Assembly (NCBI RefSeq): GCF_008642375.1
Contig: NZ_CP029194.1
Span: 6,069,001-6,133,000, forward strand
Direction: 5' to 3'
From: Streptomyces venezuelae
GTDB lineage: Bacteria; Actinomycetota; Actinomycetes; Streptomycetales; Streptomycetaceae
Length of the DNA stretch: 64,000 nucleotides
A model generated the notes under the pieces. That model had not been told where the DNA came from, did not search any database, and saw only the letters and a list, made by a program, of their open reading frames with translations. Positions 7,809 through 16,112 of the stretch are shown in pieces; the stretch's first letter is position 1; each line of letters opens with the position of its first letter. The position numbers and the translations under genes were made by a program.

Positions 7809-9005
7809 ATGCGTCATTTCGGGCACATCCCGTCCGCAACGCGGACCGGGTTGTTCCACAGCGAGCCGGCCGAGTTCACGGCCGACTCGCCCGCACGCAC
7901 GCTCGCCGTGGCCCTCGGCGCCACGCTCTACAGCCCGGCCACCCGGCCGCGGCTGGCGGACGACATCCGTAAACAGGCGGCGCGCGGAGTGGTCTCCATG
8001 GTCCTCTGCCTGGAGGACTCCATCAGCGACGCCGACGTCCAGGAGGGCGAGAACAACCTCGTCCGCCAGTTCGCCGACCTCGCCGCCGGGGCCGAGGAGG
8101 CCACCCGGACGGACGCGGAGACCACCGTCGGTGTGCCCCTGCTCTTCATTCGCGTACGCGATCCGCGCCAGATCACCGACCTCGTCGCCCGGCTCGGCGA
8201 CACGGTCCGCCTGCTGTCCGGATTCGTACTGCCCAAGTTCACCGAGGCGCGCGGCCACGCCTTCCTCGAAGCGCTCACCCAGGCCGAGCGGACGAGCGGC
8301 AGGCGCCTCTTCGCCATGCCCGTCCTGGAGTCCCCCGAGCTCCTCCATCTGGAGACCCGGGCCGAGACCCTCGCCGGGATCGCCTCGATCACCGACAAGT
8401 ACCGCGACCGCGTCCTCGCCCTGCGCCTCGGCGTCACCGATTTCTGCTCCGCCTACGGCCTGCGCCGCTCGCCCGACATGACGGCCTACGACGTCAAGAT
8501 CGTCGCCAACGTCATCGCCGACGTCGTCAACGTCCTCGGCCGCTCCGACGGCACCGGCTTCACCGTCACCGGGCCCGTCTGGGAGTACTTCCGTCCCGGC
8601 GAGCGCATGTTCAAGCCGCAGCTTCGCCGCAGCCCCTTCCTGGAGGGCCGCGCCGAGGACCTGCGCACCGCCCTCATCGAGCACGACCTCGACGGGCTGC
8701 TGCGCGAGATCGAGCTCGACCGCGCGAACGGCCTGCTCGGAAAGACCTGCATCCACCCCACCCATGTGGTCCCGGTGCATGCGCTCTCCGTGGTCAGCCA
8801 CGAGGAGTGGAGCGACGCCCAGGACATCCTGCGGCCCGAACAGGGCGGCGGCGGGGTGCTGCGCTCCGCGTACACGAACAAAATGAACGAAGTGAAGCCG
8901 CATCGCGCGTGGGCCGAACGCATCCTGCTGCGCGCCGAGGTCTTCGGCGTCGCGAAGGAGGACGTCGGCTTCGTGGAGCTGCTCACCGCCGGACTGGCCG
9001 GCTGA
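7809..9005 (+). CDS. HpcH/HpaI (CitE-like) aldolase/citrate lyase family protein of the Ter module
   Basis: A TIM-barrel C-C lyase (398 residues) that probably forms or cleaves a carbon-carbon bond on an activated substrate. In Ter loci such enzymes occur with phosphoribosyltransferases and HAD phosphatases and are proposed to make a nucleoside-like compound. The ATG at 7809 gives MRHFGHIPSATRTGLFH; the upstream region is the divergent promoter. Visible elements are MVLCLEDSISDADVQEGE (metal and substrate acidic residues), LRLGVTDFCSAYGLRR, GPVWEYFRPGERMFKPQL, and KTCIHPTHVVPVHAL with the family HP-x-H turn. The stop is 17 nt before the next gene, so cotranscription is likely. The substrate is unknown. 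Confidence 0.9.
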   Translation: MRHFGHIPSATRTGLFHSEPAEFTADSPARTLAVALGATLYSPATRPRLADDIRKQAARGVVSMVLCLEDSISDADVQEGENNLVRQFADLAAGAEEATRTDAETTVGVPLLFIRVRDPRQITDLVARLGDTVRLLSGFVLPKFTEARGHAFLEALTQAERTSGRRLFAMPVLESPELLHLETRAETLAGIASITDKYRDRVLALRLGVTDFCSAYGLRRSPDMTAYDVKIVANVIADVVNVLGRSDGTGFTVTGPVWEYFRPGERMFKPQLRRSPFLEGRAEDLRTALIEHDLDGLLREIELDRANGLLGKTCIHPTHVVPVHALSVVSHEEWSDAQDILRPEQGGGGVLRSAYTNKMNEVKPHRAWAERILLRAEVFGVAKEDVGFVELLTAGLAG

Positions 9006-9022
9006 CGAAAGGCGTCGACGAC

Positions 9023-11539
9023 GTGGTGTGGACCGGAACGTGGGTCGCGGAGCGACTGGGCGTCGAACTGATCGGCGGCGAGGAGCTACCGGCCCTGTTG
9101 GGCCTCGCACTGCGCCGTAACCCCAAACGGGCGCACCTGCTCGTCTCCAGCGTGCTCGGCAAGCACGTGCCGCAGCGGCCCTCCGTCGTGTACGGCTCCG
9201 GCCTCGGCCTCGGCGTGCGCGTCCGCGAGCTCCTCGGCGACGAGGAGGCGGCGCGCTCGGTCGTCCTCGGCTACGCGGAGACCGCCACCGCCCTGGGCCA
9301 TGCCGTCGCCGACGGCCTCGGCCTGGCCCCGTACCTCCACTCCACCCGGCGGCCGGTGGCCGGGGTCGCCCGTGCGGGCGGCTTCGAGGAGTCCCACTCG
9401 CACGCGACCTCGCACCTCCTGCTGCCCGAGGACCCCGCGCTCCTCGCCGGCGGCGGGCCGCTGGTCCTCGTCGACGACGAGTTCTCCACCGGCAACACCG
9501 TCCTCAACACCATCCGGGACCTGCACGCCCGCTACCCGCGCGAGCGGTACGTCGTCGTGGCCCTCGTCGACATGCGTTCCCCCGCCGACCTCGGCCGCCT
9601 GGAGGCCTTCGCGGAGGAGATCGGCGCCCGCGTCGACCTGATCGCCGCCGCCGCCGGGACCGTACGCCTCCCGGAGGGCGTCCTGGAGAAGGGCCGCGCC
9701 CTGGTGGCCCGGCACGAGAGCGCGCACGTCGCTCCGGCGGCCCCCGCCGGCCGGCCGGCCCCCGTACGGGTCACGCTCGGCTGGCCCGAGGGCCTGCCCG
9801 ACGGCGGACGGCACGGCTTCACGCCCGAGCACCGGGAGCACCTCGAGGAGGTCCTGCCCGCCCTGGCGGCGAGGATCGCGGAGGCGCTGGAGGGCGCGGG
9901 CGGCCCTGGGGCCGGCGAGCGGCCCGGATCCGGGGCCGGCGGCAGCGTCCTGGTACTCGGCTTCGAGGAGCTGATGTACGCGCCGCTGCGCCTCGCCGGC
10001 GCCCTGGAGGACGCCGGCCACGACGTCCGCTACTCGACCACCACCCGCTCGCCCGTCCTCGCCGTCGACGACCCCGGCTACGCGATACGCACCCGGCTCG
10101 TCTTCCCGGCCCACGACGACCCGGCCGACGGCCCCGGCGAGCGCTACGCGTACAACGTGGCGGGCGCCGGCTTCGGCACCGTCGTCCTCGTCGTCGACTC
10201 CGCCGCCGACACCCCGGAACTGCACGCCCCGGACGGCCTGCTCGCCCAGCTCGCCGCACACGTCCCGCGCGTCGTCCTCGCGGTCGTCCCCGCGTACACA
10301 CCGGCCGTGCCCTCGTACGAGCCGTCCGTCACCTCGTCCACGCCCACGGTCTCCGAAGCTCCCGAAAGGAGCTCCATGCTGCCCGAGCCCCTCCGCGGCC
10401 CCGCCTTCTCCTCGTACGCGCCCGAGGAGGTCGGCTGGCTGCTCCAGGACCTCTCGGGCGTCGAGCTGGAGGCGCCCACCGAGGAACGCGAGGAAGCCAT
10501 CCAGAGCGGCGGCGCGCACTACGCCGAATCGCTCCCCGTCGAGTACCAGCCCAGCGCCCGCTACCAGGAGCTCTTCCACTCCGCCCTGGAGGGCTCCGCC
10601 GCCCGCATGGCCCGCGCGGTCGGCACCGTCACCGAGACCGTCCTCGCCGAGCGCCCCGGCCGCAGCCCCGTCCTGGTCTCGCTCGCCCGGGCCGGCACCC
10701 CCGTCGGCGTCCTCATGCGCCGCTGGGCGAAGGCCCGTCACGGCCTCGACCTCCCGCACTACGCCGTCTCCATCGTGCGCGGCCGCGGCATCGACGCCAA
10801 CGCGCTGCGCTGGCTCGCCGCCCACCACGACCCCGCCGACGTCGTGTTCGTCGACGGCTGGACCGGCAAGGGCGCCATCACCCGCGAACTCGCCGAAGCG
10901 ATAAAGGAGTTCGAGAACGCGGATGGGATATCGGGCTTCGACCCGGAGATCGCGGTCCTGGCCGACCCCGGTTCCTGCGTCCGCACCTACGGCACCCGCG
11001 AGGACTTCCTCATCCCCTCCGCCTGCCTCAACTCCACGGTCTCCGGCCTGATATCCCGCACCGTGCTCCGCTCCGACCTCGTCGGACCGCACGACTTCCA
11101 CGGCGCGAAGTTCTACCGCGAACTGGCCGGCTCCGATGTCTCCGGCGCCTTCGTCGACGCCGTCGCCGCCCGCTTCGACGAGGTCGCCGAGACCGTCGAC
11201 GTGGACGTCAAGGAACTCCTCGCCGCCGACCGCACCCCCACCTGGGAGGGCTGGGCCGCCGTCGAGCGGATCAGCGAGGAGTACGGCATCCACGACGTGA
11301 ACCTGGTCAAGCCCGGCGTCGGCGAGACCACCCGTGTCCTGCTGCGCCGCGTCCCCTGGAAGATCCTCGCCAAGCGGGGCGCCGAAGCCGACCTGGCACA
11401 CGTCCGCCTGCTCGCCGAGCAGCGCGGTGTGCCCGTCGAGACCGTCGACGAACTCCCGTACAGCTGCGTCGGCCTGATCCACCCTCAGTACACCAGGGGT
11501 GCGACAGGCGCCGACGGGAAGGCGGTGGTCTCCCAGTGA
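9023..11539 (+). CDS. Fused phosphoribosyltransferase (PRTase_2)-TRSP-StiP protein
   Basis: A long protein (838 residues) joining parts that are usually separate. Residues ~1-300 are a PRPP-binding PRTase_2 domain with LVLVDDEFSTGNTVLNTI near residue 150. Residues ~310-430 are the TRSP domain, named for the visible TTTRSP near residue 339. Residues 452-838 are a full StiP-type (second PRTase-like) domain starting MLPEPLRGPAFSSYAPEEV. The GTG at 9023 has GAAAGG ten bases upstream. At the domain junction, AAAGGAG (10365-10371) precedes an in-frame ATG at 10376, so a separate 387-residue StiP protein may also be made. It is predicted to build a ribosylated metabolite with the aldolase and the HAD enzyme. 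Confidence 0.87.
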   Translation: MVWTGTWVAERLGVELIGGEELPALLGLALRRNPKRAHLLVSSVLGKHVPQRPSVVYGSGLGLGVRVRELLGDEEAARSVVLGYAETATALGHAVADGLGLAPYLHSTRRPVAGVARAGGFEESHSHATSHLLLPEDPALLAGGGPLVLVDDEFSTGNTVLNTIRDLHARYPRERYVVVALVDMRSPADLGRLEAFAEEIGARVDLIAAAAGTVRLPEGVLEKGRALVARHESAHVAPAAPAGRPAPVRVTLGWPEGLPDGGRHGFTPEHREHLEEVLPALAARIAEALEGAGGPGAGERPGSGAGGSVLVLGFEELMYAPLRLAGALEDAGHDVRYSTTTRSPVLAVDDPGYAIRTRLVFPAHDDPADGPGERYAYNVAGAGFGTVVLVVDSAADTPELHAPDGLLAQLAAHVPRVVLAVVPAYTPAVPSYEPSVTSSTPTVSEAPERSSMLPEPLRGPAFSSYAPEEVGWLLQDLSGVELEAPTEEREEAIQSGGAHYAESLPVEYQPSARYQELFHSALEGSAARMARAVGTVTETVLAERPGRSPVLVSLARAGTPVGVLMRRWAKARHGLDLPHYAVSIVRGRGIDANALRWLAAHHDPADVVFVDGWTGKGAITRELAEAIKEFENADGISGFDPEIAVLADPGSCVRTYGTREDFLIPSACLNSTVSGLISRTVLRSDLVGPHDFHGAKFYRELAGSDVSGAFVDAVAARFDEVAETVDVDVKELLAADRTPTWEGWAAVERISEEYGIHDVNLVKPGVGETTRVLLRRVPWKILAKRGAEADLAHVRLLAEQRGVPVETVDELPYSCVGLIHPQYTRGATGADGKAVVSQ

Positions 11540-12363
11540 GCACACCGCTGACCACGATCACGACCCTGGTCGCCAGCGACCTCGACCGCACCCTCATCTA
11601 CTCGAGCGCGGCCCTCGCCCTCGGCATGCCCGACGCCCAGGCGCCCAGGCTCCTCTGCGTCGAGGTCCACGAGTCGAAGCCGCTCTCCTACATGACGGAG
11701 GACGCGGCCGGACTCCTTGAGCGGCTGGCCGACGAGACCGTCTTCGTGCCCACCACGACACGGACGCGCAAGCAGTACCAGCGCATCCAACTCCCGGGCG
11801 CAGCACCGAAGTACGCGATCTGCGCGAACGGCGGGCACATCCTCGTCGACGGCGTCACCGACCGCGAATGGCACGCGAAGGTGGTGAACCGGCTGGCCGA
11901 GGAGTGCGCGCCGCTCTCCGAGATCCGCGCCTACCTCACCGCCACCACGGACCTGTCGTGGGTCCGCAAGCACCGGGTGGCCGAGGACCTCTTCGCCTAC
12001 CTCGTCGTCGAGCGCGAGCGGCTCCCCGAGGAGTGGCTGGGACGCTTCGGCGAGTGGGCGGGGGAGCGCGGCTGGACCGTCTCGCTCCAGGGCCGCAAGG
12101 TGTACGCGGTGCCGAAGCCGCTCACCAAGAGCGCGGCCGTCCGCGAGGTCGCCCGGCGCATCGGCGCCACGCTCACCCTGGCGGCGGGGGACTCGCTCCT
12201 CGACGCCGACCTGCTGATGGCCGCGGACCGGGCATGGCGCCCGGGCCACGGCGAACTCGCCGAGAGCGAGTGGACCGCCCCCCACCTCGACGTCCTCGCG
12301 GAACGCGGGGTCGCGGCGGGGGAGGAGATCCTCCGGCGCTTCCGTGCGGCGGCGGCGAGGTAG
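11536..12363 (+). CDS. HAD family hydrolase of the Ter module
   Basis: A phosphatase of the haloacid dehalogenase superfamily (275 residues), probably dephosphorylating the product of the upstream phosphoribosyltransferase. The GTG at 11536 overlaps the preceding TGA (GTGA), implying translational coupling. Motif I is LVASDLDRTLIYS, with Asp15 as nucleophile and Asp17. Motif II is FVPTTTRTRKQYQRI. Motif III Lys is in PKPLTKSAAVREVARR, and motif IV is LTLAAGDSLLDADLL. A cap domain lies between. It is the last gene of the aldolase-PRTase-HAD operon. The substrate is unproven. Confidence 0.9.
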   Translation: MSTPLTTITTLVASDLDRTLIYSSAALALGMPDAQAPRLLCVEVHESKPLSYMTEDAAGLLERLADETVFVPTTTRTRKQYQRIQLPGAAPKYAICANGGHILVDGVTDREWHAKVVNRLAEECAPLSEIRAYLTATTDLSWVRKHRVAEDLFAYLVVERERLPEEWLGRFGEWAGERGWTVSLQGRKVYAVPKPLTKSAAVREVARRIGATLTLAAGDSLLDADLLMAADRAWRPGHGELAESEWTAPHLDVLAERGVAAGEEILRRFRAAAAR

Positions 12364-12396
12364 CCGACCCGCTCGGGGAGCCCGGGGCGCGCCGGC

Positions 12397-12618
12397 TCAG
12401 CCGCAGCAGCCCCCACCGCAACAACCACCGCCGCCGCCACCGCCCGCACCCTGGGCGGGGGCGGCGGAGCTGCTGCCGCCGACGGCCACGGCCGAGAGCA
12501 GCTTCACGGTGTCGTCGTGCCCGGCGGGGCAGGCGGCCGGGTCGGAGGACTCGGCCATGGGACGGCTGAGCTCGAAGGTGTCGCCGCAGGTGCGGCAGCG
12601 GAATTCGTAACGAGGCAT
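12397..12618 (-). CDS. FmdB-type zinc ribbon protein with Gly-Cys tail
   Basis: A small protein of 73 residues. The N-terminus MPRYEFRCRTCGDTFELSRP is the FmdB zinc-ribbon signature, with Cys8, Cys11, Cys29 and probably a ligand near CPAGH. These small ribbons are often regulators or metal/nucleic-acid binders of unknown target. The last ~15 residues are unusual: a run of Gly followed by CCGGGCCG, an additional thiol-rich cluster that could bind metal. It is convergent with the HAD gene, with only 33 nt between the stop codons. No signal peptide is visible. Confidence 0.88.
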   Translation of the reverse strand: MPRYEFRCRTCGDTFELSRPMAESSDPAACPAGHDDTVKLLSAVAVGGSSSAAPAQGAGGGGGGGCCGGGCCG

Positions 12619-12682
12619 GGGGACAGGCTAACGGGGGCGGGGCGAGGAGGGCAGTGAGGAGACGGAGGGGCTGCTCCCCGCC

Positions 12683-14059
12683 TCACCGCCCGGCGGCTGC
12701 GGTGCCCCGGTCCTCCCGGATCTGCTCGACGACACGGGCGGCGTCGGTACGGACGCCCTCCAGCTCGGTCAGGAAGTGCCAGTAGTCCGGGTGACGGCCC
12801 TCCAGGGTGCCGACCGCCCGGTCGAGCCGGGCCACGGCCTGGTCGAGGGGGCGGGCGTGCCGCGGGTCGGGGGTGTTGCGTCCCGCCATCGCGAGCCGCT
12901 GGGCGTCCCGCACCGCGAACCGGGCGCGGTCGGTCTCCGCCTTCGGGTCCTTCGCGACGGCCTCCAGGCGGCGCAGCCGGTCCCCGGCGGCCGACACGGC
13001 CTCGTCGGTCGAGTCGAGGAGCGCGCGGACGGTGGAGAGCAGGGAGGTCGCGTCGGGCCAGCGCTGCTCCTCGCGGGCCCTGGCGGCCTCGGCGAGCCGG
13101 TCCTCGGCCTGCCGGAGCGTGCCGGCGGCCTGCTCGGGCACGTGCTGGAGGTCCTGCCAGCAGGCCGCGGAGAACCGCCGCCGCAGCTCCGAGAGGACCG
13201 GCTCGACGCCCTCGGTGCGGGTGGTGAGGGCCTCGGTGCGGGTACGGAGGGAGACGAGGCGCCGGTCGATCTCGGCGGCGCGCTGCGGCAACCGCTCGGC
13301 CTCGGTGCGGACGGCCTCGGCGTCCCGCAGGACGCGGTCGGCGCGCTGGAGGGTCTCGGGGACGCCGTGCCGTCCGGCGCCTTCGTTGAGCCGGGTCAGT
13401 TCGGGTCCGAGCTGCGCGAGCCGCAGCGCGAGGTCGTCGGCGCGCAGCCCCCCTTCCCGTACGGCGTCGAGGGCGTCGCTCGCGCCGCGCAGCGCCTGCC
13501 GGGCCCGCTCGACGGCGGGGACGAGCCGGGCGAGCTGGGTCTCGGCGCGGTCGAGCAGGGGCCCGAGCCCCTCCTCGAACCGTTCGAGCTCGCCCTTGAC
13601 CCGGTTCAGCTCGTCCTTGGCGTGGTTCAGCTCGGTGCGGGCGCGGTTCGCGGTCGCCGCGTCGAGCTCGTCACGGTCGAGGTCGTGGGCGTCGACGGCG
13701 GTGATGTAGCCGTGGCTGACCTCGTCGATCCGACGCCCGAGGGCCTCGAAGTCCTCGACGGCGCGGCGGGCGTCGGGGGAGCTGTCGGCGGCGGTGATCG
13801 TCTCGATGGAGATCCGCAGCCCGCGCTGGGCGGTGTCGAGCTCGTAGAAGGCAGCGGCGGCGGCGTCCTTGGCGGCCTGGGCCTCGGCCCGCTGGCCTTC
13901 TCCGCGCCCGCCGAACCAGCGACGCGTACCGCCGCCGGCGAAGGCCTGCGGCAGCAGCGCTCCGGCGAGCAGCGGCAGCGCGAGGGCCAGCCGGAACGTG
14001 GACGGAATCCTGGGCGGCGCGCTGCCCCCAGGGGGTGTCCTGCCGTCGCTCGCCGCCAC
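12683..14059 (-). CDS. Coiled-coil envelope protein of unknown function
   Basis: A protein of 458 residues. A short basic/Pro-rich N-terminus leads into one hydrophobic segment (LALALPLLAGALLPQAFAGG, residues ~24-43), a signal anchor. Nearly all the rest is Ala/Arg/Glu-rich helix with heptad-like periodicity and many LxxAEDRLxEAARA segments, indicating long coiled coils, probably extracytoplasmic. Orthologues sit beside ter and envelope-stress genes in Streptomyces. There are no catalytic motifs. The start is the first ATG of the frame; a weak ribosome-binding site makes it less certain. It is in the same direction as the downstream FmdB gene, so the two may be cotranscribed. Confidence 0.8.
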   Translation of the reverse strand: MAASDGRTPPGGSAPPRIPSTFRLALALPLLAGALLPQAFAGGGTRRWFGGRGEGQRAEAQAAKDAAAAAFYELDTAQRGLRISIETITAADSSPDARRAVEDFEALGRRIDEVSHGYITAVDAHDLDRDELDAATANRARTELNHAKDELNRVKGELERFEEGLGPLLDRAETQLARLVPAVERARQALRGASDALDAVREGGLRADDLALRLAQLGPELTRLNEGAGRHGVPETLQRADRVLRDAEAVRTEAERLPQRAAEIDRRLVSLRTRTEALTTRTEGVEPVLSELRRRFSAACWQDLQHVPEQAAGTLRQAEDRLAEAARAREEQRWPDATSLLSTVRALLDSTDEAVSAAGDRLRRLEAVAKDPKAETDRARFAVRDAQRLAMAGRNTPDPRHARPLDQAVARLDRAVGTLEGRHPDYWHFLTELEGVRTDAARVVEQIREDRGTAAAGR

Positions 14060-14137
14060 GTACCTCTCCCCGTGCTGTGTCCGCCGTCACCGGTCCGGTT
14101 CATTCTCCCACCCGGTAAGGACGAACACACGGGCCGG

Positions 14138-14896
14138 TCAGTTCGCCGTTCGGACGGAGATGTCGCCGTCCTCACTGCGGACGCTCAGGGAGTGCTCGCC
14201 GCCGTCCCGGCGCGGGACGTCGAGGCTGACGTCACCGTCGCCGCTGGTGGCGGTGGCGTCGTACTCGGCCGTGGGCACGGTGACGGAGATGTCGCCGTCC
14301 TTGGTGACGACCTCGACGCGGCGGGGTACGGCTCCTAGGGCGACCTGCACGTCGCCGTCGTCGGAGCGGGCGAGGACCTTCGGCGCGCGGGTGTCGCCCT
14401 CGACGGCCAGGTCGCCGTCCTTGCTGGCGAGATCGACGTCCCCGGTGCTCCCGGTGACCCGGACGTCACCGTCGTCGGACCGCAGCTTCAGGGGCGTGGC
14501 GAACCCCTCGGCCGTGATGTCGCCGTCCTTGTTCTCGACGCTGACGGCGACGCCGCGCGGGACCTTGACGCGGTGCACGGCCTCGCAGTTCGAGGCGACG
14601 GCGTCGCACTCCACGCGCAGCGTGAGCCGCCCGCCGTCCAGCTTCCAGCTGGTGTCGGGCCCCGACCCCATGACCACCCATCCGTCGACCTGCCGCTCGA
14701 CGAGCACGTCGTCGACGTCGGCGGGCGTGAGGACGAGCTCGGAGTTGTCGGAGTCGACGACGAGGGTGTCCCCGTCGAACGCGAAGGTCTTCTTCTCGAC
14801 CGGCGCCTCTCCGGCATCGGCTGTCCCACAGCCACTGAGCGCGAACAGAGCGACGAGGACCCCGCCGGCGGCGAGGAGCGGGTGGCGTACGTTCAT
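14138..14896 (-). CDS. DUF4097 family lipoprotein with seven DGD repeats
   Basis: An exported lipoprotein of 252 residues. The start at 14896 gives MNVRHPLLAAGGVLVALFAL followed by the lipobox LSGC (Cys23). A longer reading frame adds an unlikely N-terminus. The body is a beta-strand repeat: DGD recurs in KDGDI, DDGDV, KDGDL, DDGDV, KDGDI, GDGDV and EDGDI contexts at about 20-residue intervals. This is typical of the DUF4097 right-handed beta-helix or solenoid fold. DUF4097 proteins are often encoded near stress or antibiotic-sensing loci, but the function is unknown. There is one visible Cys pair in ECDAVASNCEAV. It lies 78 nt upstream of the coiled-coil gene on the same strand. Confidence 0.88.
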   Translation of the reverse strand: MNVRHPLLAAGGVLVALFALSGCGTADAGEAPVEKKTFAFDGDTLVVDSDNSELVLTPADVDDVLVERQVDGWVVMGSGPDTSWKLDGGRLTLRVECDAVASNCEAVHRVKVPRGVAVSVENKDGDITAEGFATPLKLRSDDGDVRVTGSTGDVDLASKDGDLAVEGDTRAPKVLARSDDGDVQVALGAVPRRVEVVTKDGDISVTVPTAEYDATATSGDGDVSLDVPRRDGGEHSLSVRSEDGDISVRTAN

Positions 14897-15063
14897 GGCG
14901 ATCTCGATCCCCCAGGAGAAAACGTCGGTCCGTCGACGGTACGAGCCCCCCACCCCCCGTCACGATCCGGCGACCCACCGTCCCCGGGGTGGGGCTACCC
15001 CCCCACCGAACACTTCGGATTCGGCCCCCACCCATCGGCCATGTACGCTGTTGTCTCTTCCAC

Positions 15064-15138
15064 GGGTGCGTAGCTCAGGGGTAGAGCGCTGCTCTTACAA
15101 AGCAGATGTCGGCGGTTCGAAACCGTCCGCGCCCACCA
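15064..15138 (+). tRNA. tRNA-Val (anticodon UAC)
   Basis: A full cloverleaf of 75 nt. Acceptor GGGTGCG pairs with CGCGCCC (one G-U), and discriminator A and CCA are encoded. The D arm contains TAGCTCAGGGG-TAGAGC. The anticodon stem CTGCT/AGCAG encloses CTTACAA, so the anticodon is TAC (Val). The T arm is GGCGG-TTCGAAA-CCGTC. Confidence 0.97.
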
Positions 15139-15142
15139 GGGA

Positions 15143-15176
15143 AAAGGCCCCCAGCCGATCATGGCTGGGGGCCTTT
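15143..15176 (+). terminator. Terminator downstream of tRNA-Val
   Basis: A perfect 14-bp stem (15143-15156 with 15163-15176) with loop GATCAT ends in CCTTT, five bases after the tRNA CCA. Confidence 0.9.
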
Positions 15177-15238
15177 GACATGTGCGCCTGACGGCGACGG
15201 GGCAGTACATCCATGGCGGTTGCGTAGGGTCGGAGACC

Positions 15239-15793
15239 ATGAGCACTCGGACCCTGTATCTGTTCGCCTCGGCGGCCCCGCCCCTCTTCGACGTCGCCCG
15301 CGTCATCGAGGACGCGCAGGCCGATGGCTGGGACGTCTGCCTCGGTCTCAGCCCGACGGCTGCCCGATGGCTGGCCGAGTCCCTCGACGGTCTTGCCGTG
15401 CTCACCGGGAATCCGGTCCGCTGGGAGTACGGGCTGCCCGGGCAGCCCGATCCGTGGCCGCCGGCGGACGCGATCCTCGTGGCGCCGGCCACCTTCAACA
15501 CCGTGAACGCTTGGGCCTTGGGGCTCACGGCCACGTTCGTCGTCGGCGTGGCCGCGGAAGGCATCGGCAAGGGCATCCCGACCGTGGCGGTGCCGTGCGT
15601 GAACGCGGCCTACGTCCGGCATCCGCAGTTCGACCGGTCGATCGAGACCCTTCGCGGTGCCGGGGTGACGGTGCTCCACGGCGAGGGCGGCCTCGCCCCG
15701 AACCAGCCGGGCCAGCCGGGCCAGGGCGACCGGGCGGCGTACCCGTGGCGGGTGGCTCTGGACGCGGTGGGTCATCTGGGAGTGCGCGTCTGA
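15239..15793 (+). CDS. Flavoprotein (HFCD family)
   Basis: An FMN-binding Rossmann-like protein (184 residues) of the homo-oligomeric flavin Cys decarboxylase family, which includes PPC decarboxylase. The N-terminus TLYLFASAAPPLFDVARVIE is the flavin-domain start. PADAILVAPATFNTVNAWALG contains the family P-A-T-x-N-T type motif. AVPCVNAAYVRHPQF is the downstream conserved loop. The ATG at 15239 has GGAG at a suitable distance. The reaction and substrate are unknown, because many actinobacterial members are stand-alone proteins. It is monocistronic, with hairpins on both sides. Confidence 0.87.
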   Translation: MSTRTLYLFASAAPPLFDVARVIEDAQADGWDVCLGLSPTAARWLAESLDGLAVLTGNPVRWEYGLPGQPDPWPPADAILVAPATFNTVNAWALGLTATFVVGVAAEGIGKGIPTVAVPCVNAAYVRHPQFDRSIETLRGAGVTVLHGEGGLAPNQPGQPGQGDRAAYPWRVALDAVGHLGVRV

Positions 15794-15820
15794 CCTCGGA
15801 CCTTCGGACATGACGAAGTC

Positions 15821-15854
15821 GCCCCCCTTTCCGCACGAAGTCGGAGGGGGCTTT
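15821..15854 (+). terminator. Terminator after the flavoprotein gene
   Basis: GCCCCC (15821-15826) pairs with GGGGGC (15846-15851), with inner TCCG/CGGA pairing, followed by TTT. It is 27 nt after the stop. Confidence 0.75.
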
Positions 15855-15900
15855 CGTGTGTCGTCGGGCCCGGACGTACCGTGGCCGTGGAGGTGGGGCT

Positions 15901-16080
15901 GTGAGCGGGGCGGACTGGGACGACGACAGCGGCTATACGGCGGCTGTGCGGCGTACGCGGGTCTTGATGGTGATCGGGCTGATCGTCTCGGTCGGCGTGA
16001 TCGGGGTCGTGCTGGCTGCCGTTTTCGGGGTGTCGTTCCTTGTGGACCTGGTGAACAGCCTCGCCGAGGTGCGAAGTTGA
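15901..16080 (+). CDS. Small single-pass membrane protein
   Basis: A protein of 59 residues: an acidic N-terminus MSGADWDDDSGYTAAVRRTR, one long hydrophobic helix (VLMVIGLIVSVGVIGVVLAA and onward) and a short C-terminus. The GTG at 15901 follows GGAGGTGG. An upstream start would add a Cys/Arg-rich extension that overlaps the ribosome-binding site and the terminator. The family is not recognised. It may be cotranscribed with the DUF4231 gene that starts 32 nt later. Confidence 0.7.
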   Translation: MSGADWDDDSGYTAAVRRTRVLMVIGLIVSVGVIGVVLAAVFGVSFLVDLVNSLAEVRS

Positions 16081-16112
16081 CGTGAGCCTGATCGGGCCGG
16101 TGTACTCCGGGC

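Noticed and set aside
9086..11545. An 819-codon minus-strand frame opposite the PRTase fusion
   Set aside because: It is an antisense shadow; the plus strand carries clear PRTase, TRSP and StiP motifs.
15064..15138. Phage or ICE attachment site at tRNA-Val
   Set aside because: No integrase, no repeated tRNA 3' end and no foreign-looking genes follow; the neighbours are ordinary.
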